Source of the DNA: Pirellulales bacterium
GTDB lineage: Bacteria > Planctomycetota > Planctomycetia > Pirellulales > Thermoguttaceae
Direction: 5' to 3'
Length of the DNA: 64,000 bases
NCBI GenBank assembly: GCA_016935315.1
Contig: JAFGRD010000036.1
Span: forward strand, 1 to 64,000
Each line of letters begins with the position of its first letter. The stretch's first letter is position 1. This document shows positions 17,186 to 28,800 of this stretch, in pieces. Made by a program: the position numbers and the translations under genes. The notes beneath the pieces were generated by a model, which saw only the letters and a list, made by a program, of their open reading frames with translations, did not search any database and was not told where the DNA came from.

Positions 17186-19780
17186 ATGACACGAAGTCGA
17201 TATCCCCGCCGAGGTCAACGGCTGGCACCTGCGAGATTGCGTGAACTGTTGCAGCATCCCGTGCCGGAAAAGTGCTTGAGGGGGGAGGATAGTGCCGGCT
17301 TAATGTTGTGTGATCTGGATGAGACCGTCTGGGAGCGATTCGACGAAGACGTTTGTCAGGGACTTGCCTTTGCCGTGGTGCGTGCGGTGGCCCGTGCTGC
17401 CCGAACGCCAATGGCAATCGGTGATCATCATCTGCCTGCCATTCCCGAGGGAATGACTCTGGCCGACCTGGACCTGGAAGTCCGCACACTCAATTGTCTG
17501 GTCTCCGCGGGCATCCACGAGCGGCCGCAAGACCTGCACGGAATGACGATCGAGGGGATTCTGGGGCTTCGGGGGTTCTGGGTGAAATCCCTCGTCGATT
17601 TGCTCAGTTCCCTGGAGCATGTGATTGACCACCCCGAAGCCCGAAGGGCCGTGCGAACGGATGCGATCGCAACCGTGAGGCACTTGCGAGAGGCCCATCG
17701 GTATCCACGTCCGCATCATCGCCTGGCGCCGCAAACCCTAAAGGAGGTCTTGCTGGACCGGGTTCCGGCCAGCCTGGTGCGCGGGAGTCCTTTCCGCGGG
17801 AAGAGACTATGCGATTTGGATGAAACCGCCTGGGAGTACTTGTCCCAGACGGCGATCAGCAAGCTGGCAAATCTGGTTATCGCGCGAGCCGCTGCCGCCC
17901 CGCACCACCGGACCATCATGCAGCGGCGACTCCCCAAACCACCAAGGGGCATGCGGCTGGAAAGCCTTCGCCTGGAGAACCGCACGCACAACTGCCTTCA
18001 ACGAGAAGGATATGCCGAACGACCTGAAGATCTGGGCGGGCTCACGGTGACCGAGTTGCTCTCCATTCGAGCGTTCGGCGCCAAGTGTCTGGTCGATTTG
18101 CTCACATCGCTGGAAACGCGGGTAGCCCGGGAAGGCGATCTCGACGAGAAGTTGACTGCGGAAGGGAAAGCGTTGCGGCAAATGCCGAATGTCCAAGAGA
18201 TCGCGTTTAGCGACCCTCGACTGGGGCCCTTGCTGAGGTCGATGGATACCGAGTCGAATACGATTGGGCAAATGGCCGATCGCTTAATCGGCCGGCGATT
18301 GGATCCCCCCGACCCGGCGCGGTTGCGTGAGCAGATCCGTGAGTTGCGTCAGAAGATCTCCGAGTTGAGCGAGCTGCCCTTGGAAGAGGAGTTGACCCAG
18401 ATCTTCGCCCCCTCGTTCAGCGCCCGCGACCGGCGGATTGTGGCTGAATACTACGGCTGGGACGGTCGAGGCAACCACACGCTGGAGGAGCTCGGCCGGC
18501 AGTACGATCTCAGCCGGGAGCGGATCCGGCAGATTTGCGTGCGAGCGGTCAAGCGGGGCCGGGATGCGCACGTGTTCGCGCCCGTGCTGGATCGGACGCT
18601 GCGCTTCCTGGTCAAACGGTTCCCGATAGGGTTCGACAAGCTCCAGGCTGAACTGAATGCCAGCGGACTGACTCGGTGTGGCTTGCCGATCGAATCGATT
18701 CGCCAGGCCGCCGAGTTCCTTTCCCGACGGCCGGAGTTTGCCGTCGTCGACGTCGGTCGCAACCGCGTTGTCGTCCTCCCGAAGCACGTTCGGATGCCTC
18801 AGGCCATCGTGCGGGCCGCCAAACGCGTGGTCACCAACTACGGGGCGGGCACCCTGGCCGAGGTGGCCGATGAGCTCAGCGATCGCTTCCGGGGCAAGGT
18901 CGAGCCGCTGTTGATTCGCGAGACGCTCCAGTCACAAGACGGCATGCACTGGTTGGACGAGAAGCGAAACTGGTTCCGGCTCGACGCGCTTCCACAGTAC
19001 GGACTGCCGAGCCTGATCGAGAAGGTGCTTTCGGTGACCGAACGGATTGACGTCTCCAAGCTACGTTGCGCGATGGCCCGCTATCGACGCAACGGGCGGA
19101 GGCTGCCCCCACCGCAGATCCTGCTCGAATTCTGTCGCCAGATGAAGGGGATTCGCGTCGAAGACAACGTCATAATCTCCGATCCGCCGCGCGACTGGAC
19201 CAAAGTGTTGACAGGGGTCGAGCGGTCGATGGTGGAGCTGTTGAAGCGCTACGGGCCGGTACTGGAGCGGACGGTCTTCGAAGAGCTGTGCATTCATGGC
19301 GGAATGAACCGCTTCAGTTTCAACGCGATCGTGATGTCCTCTCCGGTCGTCGCCCAATACGGCCGCAGCGTCTACGGCCTGGTGGGGCTGAAGGTCGATC
19401 GGAAAATGGTCGCCGATCTGGTCAGCCAGAAGTCGGCAATGCCGTCCAACCGGGTGTTGAAGGCCTTCGGCGAAACCAAGGACGGCAAGGTCTATCTGGC
19501 GTACAAGCTCTCGAAGGCCGCCATTTCCGGCGGCGTGGTCACCGTCCCGGCTGCCGTGAAGCGGCAAGTGCGAGGCAAGTTCATTCTCCGTACCGACCAG
19601 GGCCACAAAGTGGGCACACTGGTTGCCAAGAAGGGGTGCGGCTGGGGATTGGGGCCGGCGCTGCGCGGCGGCCATGCCCAACAGGGCGACCACATGTTGC
19701 TGCTGTTGGATACGCCGAAACGTCAGGCCCATATCCACATCGGCGACGAGAACATCCTCAATCGGCTGACCGACGCCTGA
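17186..19780 (+). CDS. Tandem alpha-CTD-like and sigma-region-4-like transcription-factor-type protein
   Basis: 864 residues from ATG 17186, which is preceded by GGAGGTG. Two helix-hairpin-helix domains resembling the RNA polymerase alpha C-terminal domain lie near residues 90-148 (LEVRTLNCLVSAGI, then LGLRGFWVKSLVDLL) and 257-313 (LENRTHNCLQREGY, then LSIRAFGAKCLVDLL). Residues ~411-460 carry a sigma-70 region-4-type helix-turn-helix (TLEELGRQYDLSRERIRQIC). Several winged-helix-like segments follow. The last ~90 residues (GGVVTVPAAVKRQVRGKFIL) form an unrecognised domain. There are no sigma-2 or alpha-N-terminal parts, so it is neither a sigma factor nor RpoA. Direct DNA or polymerase contact is likely, but this is an inference. 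It stands alone between the divergent acl operon and a convergent giant gene. Confidence 0.75.
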   Translation: MTRSRYPRRGQRLAPARLRELLQHPVPEKCLRGEDSAGLMLCDLDETVWERFDEDVCQGLAFAVVRAVARAARTPMAIGDHHLPAIPEGMTLADLDLEVRTLNCLVSAGIHERPQDLHGMTIEGILGLRGFWVKSLVDLLSSLEHVIDHPEARRAVRTDAIATVRHLREAHRYPRPHHRLAPQTLKEVLLDRVPASLVRGSPFRGKRLCDLDETAWEYLSQTAISKLANLVIARAAAAPHHRTIMQRRLPKPPRGMRLESLRLENRTHNCLQREGYAERPEDLGGLTVTELLSIRAFGAKCLVDLLTSLETRVAREGDLDEKLTAEGKALRQMPNVQEIAFSDPRLGPLLRSMDTESNTIGQMADRLIGRRLDPPDPARLREQIRELRQKISELSELPLEEELTQIFAPSFSARDRRIVAEYYGWDGRGNHTLEELGRQYDLSRERIRQICVRAVKRGRDAHVFAPVLDRTLRFLVKRFPIGFDKLQAELNASGLTRCGLPIESIRQAAEFLSRRPEFAVVDVGRNRVVVLPKHVRMPQAIVRAAKRVVTNYGAGTLAEVADELSDRFRGKVEPLLIRETLQSQDGMHWLDEKRNWFRLDALPQYGLPSLIEKVLSVTERIDVSKLRCAMARYRRNGRRLPPPQILLEFCRQMKGIRVEDNVIISDPPRDWTKVLTGVERSMVELLKRYGPVLERTVFEELCIHGGMNRFSFNAIVMSSPVVAQYGRSVYGLVGLKVDRKMVADLVSQKSAMPSNRVLKAFGETKDGKVYLAYKLSKAAISGGVVTVPAAVKRQVRGKFILRTDQGHKVGTLVAKKGCGWGLGPALRGGHAQQGDHMLLLLDTPKRQAHIHIGDENILNRLTDA

Positions 19781-19853
19781 GAACGTGTTCCGAGTGCCGG
19801 CGTGGTCGGGCCTGTCGGCAGATTCCCCGTCGGTGCGCCGCGTTGCGGGCCGC

Positions 19854-22800
19854 CTATTCCCAGTCGGTCGACCACAACGCATCCATGACGTCCTTGCCCG
19901 AGTTGTCCTTGGCGGAAGACCGGTCCTTCGCGATCGTCTGTTCGAATTCATACAGCCAGGTCAACTTGGCGTGAGCGCCCGGATCGTCCTGCAGCACCTC
20001 GATCTCGGCCTGCGGAGGCAATCCGGCGTGCCGTGATTTGTCGGCCCCGGCGGCCTTACTCTCGGCGACCTTGCCGCCGGGCACGGTGATCAGCCGCAAT
20101 GCGTTGAGGAAGTGCGTCTGGTTGTTCCGCGCAATGAGCATGTCCGTGGCGTTGACGCGGGCGTCATGATTGTAGTCGTAGTTGAAATCGACTGGGGCCG
20201 GGTTGAGGAAGTTGCGGGGGTTGTTCCGGGCCAGAAGCATGTCCGAAGCATTGACCTTGGCGTCGGCCGTCGAGTTGCCCGCCTCGCCCGGGGAGTTGCC
20301 GAAATAGAAAACGTCCGGTTCGCTCAGGCCCGTGTCCGCATTGGCCAGCACGGTGACCTGCAACCACTGTTTCGAGACGGCGAAGTTGGGCCAGACGATC
20401 GTGACGCGGTCCGCCCCGTTGTTGCCGGCGCCCGAGCGCACCGAGACCGTGCTCGGCGCAGAAGCGGCGCCCCACGTGCCCGGATTGTCGCTGTTGCCCA
20501 CGCGAAACTGGAAATCGGCGGCGTCCAGCGCCATGGGGTCCGTCACGCCGACGATGTCGACCATGATGCCGTTGATGCCGCGGCTGTAGCTCGTGTAGTT
20601 GGCAAAGGTGGCCGTCTGGCCGGGCAGCAAAGCCTGCTTATCCGTGGCGATCGCATTGTCGTCCGAAGCGTCGGCACCGGCGTTGTTGCCGTCGAAGACC
20701 GACTGGTTGTAGAAAACGTACCGGCCGACCACGCCGCTGGCAGTCTGCAACAGCGGTGCGGTGCCCGGCGTCGGCAGATCCGGGACCCAACTGGCCGCGT
20801 CATTGCCCCAGGCATCAAGGGCCGAGCGATTCAGCGATGCGCCGCCGCCGTCGGCCTCGGCCGGCCAAGACCCGCCGTCGGAATAGACCACTTCGTCCTC
20901 CAACAGCCTCGGGATGAACAGCGGCTCCTCGGCCGGCGGAAGGTCCGGGTCCTGCAATTGGACCTGCTCGCCGCCGTTGCTCAATTGGCCCGAGTAGGGT
21001 CCGAACAACGGCACCGTCGCATCGATTCCGTAGTAGGTACGGAAGGCCTCCAGCCTGTCGGCGTCGGCCGGGTCGAACGACACGACGACCAGCGTGCTGC
21101 CGGCAGCCAAGGCGGCGCCGTCGGCAAAATCATATTCGATCCCCTTGCGAATCAGCCAATCGGTTAGGTCAACGCTCGCCGCCGTGGGGTTGAAAATCTC
21201 CAGAAACTCGAAATCCTGGTCCCCCGGCTGATTCCCGGGATTGTAGTGGACCTCGCTGATGACCACGGGTCCGACCCGCGGGCCGCTGTTGTCTCCCTCG
21301 GCCGGATTGAGCGTCGGCGCCGCCATGGGATACAGTTCGCCGGTGCCGTTGGGCCAGCGGCCGAACGACTCGCCGTTGCCCGCCGCCCCGAACTCCAAGT
21401 GATCCGCGAAACGCGTGAAGTCTCCGAAGATGTCCGTCGCCAGCAGCCACACGTCGTCGCCGTGGGCGCCGTCGAGCGAGAAATCGTTCGGTCCCGGATC
21501 CAACGGGGTGGGATTGAAATCGTCCTCGTCAAACACCAGGTATCCGCCGGCCGGCACGCTGGTGCCGTCGGGAATGCGGAACTTGCGGTACTGCTCGCTC
21601 GAATCGCTCAGATACCAGCCGCCGACGTCGATCGAGCCACCGGTCGTGTTTCGCAGTTCGATCGCGTCGCTCAACGGCGCGTCGGTATGGGAGAGCACTT
21701 CGTTGATGACCACGTCGCGCACGGGTCCCATTCCCGCCGCTCCGGGCGATCCGCCGTACTCGGTGCTGGCCCGCCAGTTTTCGCTGTTGTCGTAATCGCC
21801 CGCCGGGTCGACGATCTCCAGCGAACTTCCCTTGCCGTTGGCCCGGCCCGGCCACGCGCCGTCGGGGGCGTAGGCGAAGTCGTGCACGACCCGCTCGAAG
21901 GGATCGAGCACCTCGATGTCTTCTCCCTCGTTGCGCAGCCTGCCGCTGTAGCTGCCGGCCAGGTTGGCGCCCGCGCCATACCGGGTGAAAAACGCGGCCG
22001 GGTTGCTGACGACCACCACGTGCGCGCCGGGATCCAGCTCCGTGCCGTCGGCGAACGTGAAATCGATGCCGTTGGTGAATCTCACTCCGCCAAGATCGAG
22101 CGTTCGGCCGGTCGTGTTCTGCAACTCGACGAACTCGAAGTCCTCGCTCTCGTAGCCGGCGGCCGCCTCAGCGGCGGTGGGCTCGTAGGGGGCGTAGTTG
22201 ATCTCGGTGATCCGCAGGCCGTCGGCCAACGGCCCCACCGCACCCCCGGCGACGAATTGCACCGGCTCGGACCAGTGGCTAAAGCGGCCGTTGCTGTCTT
22301 TCATCCGCACGCGGACGCGGTAGGTCTTGCCCACCTCGATGTCGCCGCCGGGAATCGTGATCGTATCGTCGAAGCTGGTCAACTCGTCGCTTTGCCAGGT
22401 GGCCGTGATCTCGTAGTGACGCGGCTGGGACGGATCGAAGTCGGGGCTGGTCGGATCGGTCACCCGGGCGATCCGCCATTGCATGGCCGAGAAGGAGGCG
22501 CCGAGCGGACTGCTGAACGTCCCGCTGCGGAACCGCAGCCCGTCGACCGGATAACCGTCTTGGCCGGTGTAGTCAAGCGTCGGTGCGTTGGGGGCCTGGC
22601 TGCTGTCCGAGGCGATGGTCGGATCGGTCGTGTCGCCCGAGATGCGCGCGGCGACGTAGTTTTTCTCGAATTGCAGCATGCCGGCGAAGTCGCGACTGGC
22701 CGCGGCCTGGTAATAACGCCCGTGACCGGCCTTGTCCGGGTTGATGTAACTCGAGACAAGAATCGGGTTGTAGTCCCACATGGCCCGGTCCGCATCGACG

Positions 22801-25800
22801 AACGATGCCTCTCCGGGCGTGTAGATGAACTGGGCGCATTCGTCCAGCAGCATGCCCGTCTGCTCCGGGTTGAACAGCAGATCGATGATCTCGCGCATGC
22901 GGTTGTTGTATTCGATGCGGAACTCGGGGAAGGCCTGCAGGACCCGATCGCGGAAGGGCTCGCCTCCGCCGCCGCCGCCGTAGGTCGTCGTCCAACAGAG
23001 ATCCAGGTCCCAGTTGTGGATCGACCACTTGCCGGTTTCCGGATTGTGGTAGTAGAAGTAGTTTTTGCCGGCATGGATATCGTAGTCGTGGATCGCCATG
23101 GCGATCGCCCGGAAGTCGTAGTAGCTGTCCAGGTCGAAGTTGTCGCGCCACCACTGGGCGGTCATCGCCCCGCTTTCATACGCGCTCATAAACGCGTCCA
23201 GGTCCGACCGGTTGGAAGGCTGTGTGGGGCCCTGATTGTTGAGCGTTCCGGTGCCGCCTTCCATCTTGTAGAAGTTGCCGTCGGGCAAGCCGTGCTCTTC
23301 CAAGAGATGGCCGTCGGGCTGCTCGATGGTCATGTACAGCCCTCGAAAATCGGTGCTGAACTGGTCCGGGCCGCCTTCGTTGCCGTCGTCCACGACGCGG
23401 AAGTGGAGGAAGTTGCAGTTCGAAGCCTCGTTGCCGGCCAGGTTGTGCAGCTTGAAGCCCGCCCACTCGAACAGGCCCTGCTCGCCGCGCTGGCCGAAGT
23501 TCCCCTGTTGGATCAAGGCCGAGAAGTTGAGCTTGTCCCATTGCGTTTCATACTTGTTGCCGTAGTCGTCGCGGGCCTGGAAGTAATGCCCCCGGTTGAA
23601 GTCGAACTTATACATGTTTTTGCCCATCGAGTAGCGCCAGACGCCGCCCCGGGCACGATAGCGGATATGGTCGTAGACCACGCCGTCGTAGACCAATGCC
23701 CCCTGCCAGAGATAGTCGCTGCCGCCGTAGCTGCCGGTGTTGGGCGTCTGCTGATCGGCCTCGCCCCAACGGTACGGCACGGACATCGCGTTCAGCCGGT
23801 CCTGGCGCTGGGTGATCAAGGTGTACACCGGAAGGCTCGTCAGCAGCTCCGAGTCGTAGGCTACCTCGGGTTCCTCGCCCGGCTGGGCCGAGCCGGTCCA
23901 GGAAGGCACGCCGTCGTAGACGTAGTAGGCGAAGTTCGGCTGCGGATCGTCGGCGTAGGGGGCCGTGACCGACGCGCCCAGCGTATCTTCGACCGTCACC
24001 CGATAACGCACCAGCCGGCGATTCGTCTGCAAGGAGCCGGGCAGCGAGACCGTATAGACGTCGTCGCCCGCAAACGCGTCGCCGTGCGTGCCGTCGTCGT
24101 ACATCGCCACGCGGGTCCAATACACGGGATTCTCGTAGCGAGCGTCGTTGATGCTGATGTAATCACCCGGCTCGACGAGCTGATAGGCCAAGGCCACGTC
24201 AGCGACGCCGTCCGGATCGGTCACCTTGACGGTAACGGTCACCTCTTGTCCTGAAGCCGGCTGTTCGGGCGAATGCTCGAGCTGGCGCATCTGCGGCGGG
24301 GCATTGGCGGCAAACACCGAATTGACCCGTCCCGGCGTGAGCCCTGCCTCGCCGCCGGTGGTGGAGCGCAGTTGCCCGTCGAAAAACGCGTCGCTGCTGC
24401 TGCTGATACTCGCGTTGAACAATTGCACGGCGATCACGTTCGTGCCGGCCCTGAGGAAACTGGCCGGATTGCTCAGCGTAAAGGGCACGAATTCGACGTT
24501 GTCGATCGCGCCGCTGGAGGTGGCACTGTAGGGCAACTCCTGGCCGGAGACGTTGGCGCCGTCGATGTAGTGGCCGTTGATCCAGAAGTTGATGCCGTCG
24601 TCGTAGCGTGCCTCAAACAGCAACCCGGCGTACGCGGCCGGGTCGTCGACCGTGAACTCCTTGCGGAAGTAGACGGTCGTGTATTCCCCCCGCATGTCGC
24701 TGAGCGTCGTGCGAATCACCGCCAACTCGTCACCCTCGGTGCTGTAGCCGACGGCGCCCGTGCCGATCGACCACCCCGAATCATCGAACCCCGGCTCCCG
24801 CCAGTCGCCCTGGGCCGACGGCTCTTGGGTGCCCTTGAAATACCGCCAGGTGGAATGCTCGACAAAGAGCATGTCTTCGTTGGATGCCGAGCCGGCCGAC
24901 GCCCGCCAACTGCCGGCCAGGTTGTTGTCCAGCCCCGGGTTGATCAGCTCCATCGAATATCCCGGCGCGTCACCCACGGTCGGCCAGGGGAATCCCAACT
25001 GATAATCGACCTCGTCCTGCTTCACACCGGCCGCGTCGCGCAACACGAGCCGATCGCTCTCGTTAGACAGTTTCCCTTCGAAGGGCCCCAGCGGCAGCGT
25101 CCCGCCGAACTTCGCCTGCGCCGCCGTCGGATTCTGGGCCACCACGACATAGCCGCCGGGCGCAACCGCCGTTCCCGCAGGAAACGTGTACCCGATTCCG
25201 TCGGAGAAATACCAGCCGGACAGATCGATCTCGACGCCGCTGGTGTTGACCAACTCGAGGTACTCGACCGGTTCGGTTTTGACGTCGGGGCGGACGTGCA
25301 GCTCGTTGATCACGATCGCGCCCACACGCGGACTGCTGTTGGGGCCGCCGATCGTCTCTTGGCTCATCATCCCGAACGGCCCGGTGCCGTCGGGCGCGCG
25401 ACCGAACGAGACGCCGTCCAGGGCCTCGCCGAACTCCACGTGATCGGCAAAACGAATCAGGTTGCCGAATATGTCGGCCTCCAGCAGCCACACGTCGTCG
25501 CCGAGACTGCCGTCCAACTGGAACGCACCGGGGCCGCCGGCGTTGAAGTCCGACTCGTCAAACACCAGGAACTCGCCCGGCGCGAGGATGGCCTCGGGCC
25601 CGTCGGGAATCCGAAACTTGCGGTAGTCGTCGCTCGAATCGCTGAGGTACCAGCCGGCGATGTTGACCGTGGCTGCCGAGGCATTGTACAGCTCAATGGC
25701 GTCCACGTCGCCTGCCGGCGGCCGCGAGAGCACCTCGTTGACGACGACGTCGACCACCGGTCCGGTGCCCGGGTGGCCCGGACTGCCGCCGTATTCGCTG

Positions 25801-28800
25801 CTGCTTCGCCAGTTGTCGTCGTCGCTGTAGTTGCCGGCCGTGTTGAGCACTTCCAGCGCGCTTCCTTTCCCGTCGGCGCGGCCAGGCCATTTACCCGAAT
25901 CGCCGTACGAGAAATCGTGAATCGCCACCCCGTTGCGATCCTGCAGCACGATCCGCTCGCCGTCATTGTCCAGGTTGCCCGTATACTGGCCGGCGACGTG
26001 TATCCCCGTACCATAGCGGGCCGCGAAAGCCGCCGGGTTGCTGATCAGCACGAGCGACTGGCCCGCGGCGAGATTGTCCACGCCGAAGTCGAACTGGACT
26101 CCCGTTGTGAATCGCAGGCCGGTCAGGTCGATCGCATGGTTTGTCGTGTTCTGCAACTCGATGAACTCGAAATCGTCGTTGTTGAACGTCGGGTCGGCGG
26201 CCAGTTCGTCGGCCGTGGGATCGTACGGGTTGTAGTTCAGCTCCGTAATCGCCACATCGCCGCCGACCGCCGGTTGCCCCACGAAGAACGTTGCCTGGTT
26301 CAGCGCCGACCACTCGCCGGCGACCATCGCCCGGGCTTTGACCACCGTCGATCCGGTAATGGAGATCGGGAAGACGCTGAACACGTCGGCATTGGGCGAA
26401 ACGCCGCCGCCGGGAAGACGCGGGTCGGAGCCGTCGAGCGTGTAGTAGATCACGCCCGCCGGCGCATTGATGAACAGACTGAAGCCCGACGCCACCTGGC
26501 CGCCGTGCTGGTTGTACGAAGGCGCGACCACGCTCGGATACAGCGGAGCAGGCGTGCCGCCGGGGAGCGTCGTCATCTCAAACTGGTTCAGCACGGTCTG
26601 CGAGCGCGTGGGAAAGAACCCGCCAAGCTCGCCGTCGATCGCCGCCTGCCAGTCGGCCTTGTCCAACGGCGCGGCTGTCTGTGCGTCGCCCCAACGCGCC
26701 GACTCGGCAATGATCGCCACGGCGATTTCGTCGGCCCGGGCCTGCAAACGCTCGGTCGAAGCAGTCGAGGTCAGCAAACCGTCGTTCAGCAGGCACTCGT
26801 GGGCGCGGTCGGCGAAGCGAAGACGGTACTCGGCGTTGGCCATCAACTGCTGGTGGAGCCACTGGGGGTTGCTCTTCTCGAACTGGTCGCCGGTGGTAAA
26901 CGGCCCGGTGCGGTCTTCGCTGCCCTGCGACAGTGTATGCTCCGCGTCCTGAATGAAGAACTGGAAACCCTCCTCGCCGGTCCGATTCCGTACGCCGTAC
27001 CAGTTGTTGGGATGGCTGTTTCCGAGCAACTCCGAGATGGGTGAATCCGCATCGCCGGTGTAGAAGATGACCAGCATGTAGTCGATCAAGTTATCGACAT
27101 CCAGCAGGACGTCGTACGCCGGATTTCGCGTGCCGTCGGCGTTTAAGCCTTGGGCGCGATAATACGCGGCGTCAGTCGCCAACCCGGCGTCGGCCTGGTT
27201 CCAGAGGCTCTGCCAGGCGGCAAGGTCCCCGTCGGTGGCGACAATCGTATAGCCGGCGTCCGGTTCGACCTTGATCACATCGTATTCACCACGGTTGCCG
27301 CCCAGATACGACTCGCCGAACGAGGCGTCGCTGCGCTCCTGGGTCTGGTACAGGCCCCAGTACTGGCCGTTGAGATAGAGATGACAGTAGCGGCTGCGAG
27401 TGTAGGGTTGGTCCATGTCGCGTTGCGTGTCGCGGGCGAACACGTCGCGGACCATGGTGCTGCTGCTGCTGCCGGTATGGCTCCACGAAGGATCCTGGGC
27501 CGTGCGCAGGTCGATCTTGTCGAATACGTCGACCCCCTCGTCGCCGAAGAGCGGGTACTCCAGCTTGGCCTGGCCGTATGCGTCGCGGAAAAACAGCCGG
27601 AGAGCATGCTTGGGATTGCTGCCAATGGTGCTCTCGCTGCCGCGGATCCGCAGCCCAGCGTCGATCTGGAAGCCCTGGCCACCGTCCGGGCTGATCAGCT
27701 CGACCGACGTCGGCCGCTCCCACTCGATCCCGTCCTGCGACGCGTTAACGTAGATGCCGCTGGTCGAGTCGAAGAGATTGTCCAGATCGGTCACCAGAGA
27801 GATGGTGGGAATCGCCGTCAGCGCCGCGTCGAGTTGCGGTCCCCACGTGGGATTGTTGACGATATCGGGGTCCATGCCGTAGTCGAAGACCTGGCCGTTG
27901 ATCGCGCCCGACGGCCACCCGACCGGGGCGCCCCCCGTCGGCGACTGCGCCATCACGTCGCCCAGGAAGACATAAGTCTGCGTGTCGACGTTGGTCGGAT
28001 GGTAGCCCTCCTTAAAGGCCGCCGCCCGCAAGGTCGTCGTGCTGCTGATGGTCAACGGGCCGGTGTATTCAACGCCCGTGGCTTCGGTCGGCTCGCTGCC
28101 GTCGGTGGTGTAGCGAATGGTTGCGCCGGGAGTGTCGCTGTGGATGGCCACCTGGAAGGGCGAGCTAAAAAAGCCGCGGTCGACGCTGAATCCCGTATCG
28201 CCCACGAAGTCGATGAAACCGGCCCCGTTGGGGCCTTGCGGCGTCGGCTCGTCGAAGAATCGCTGGACCTTGTCGATCTTCGTGGTCGTCAGCTCGGGCA
28301 AGATCAGGAAGTCGTCGTCGCCCGCGCTCACGTTGAGCCCGTGAATCGCCAGCAGGTTCGTTCCGGCCACCAAATTGCCGATCAATGCACTGAGATTGAT
28401 CTGCTCGAATGCCGAGGAGTCCTCGTAGGGCCGTTCGGAACTGGCCGCCGAATTCCAAGCGGGCAGCACGGGGGCGTTGCGTTGGGCCACCAATTGGCCG
28501 TTGAGGTAGGCCACGAACCCGTCGTTGTATTTGATCCGCAGCGTCAACGTGTCCAGCGTGGTGGGATCGTCGACCTCGAAGGGGATCCGCGTCCAGAGCG
28601 ACGCGTTGACGCCGCTCATCTCGGCGGCCACGTCGGTCTGAATCGCCCCGCCGAAGCCGGTAACCGCCAGCCCGCCCGACGCCGTGTCGCCCACCAGATC
28701 GAACACGTCGGCGTTGAACGAACTGTAGCTGCCCCTCGCGGCAAACAGCTCGAGCTCGGCGCCCAGGCTGCGCTCGAACGAGATGAGCCGCAGGTTGTAC

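Noticed and set aside
16549-17187. 212-codon minus-strand frame upstream of aclB
   Set aside because: No ribosome binding site, no family resemblance, and composition unlike neighbouring genes.
17186-19780. Primary or alternative sigma factor
   Set aside because: Only a region-4-like helix-turn-helix is present; sigma regions 2 and 3 are absent.
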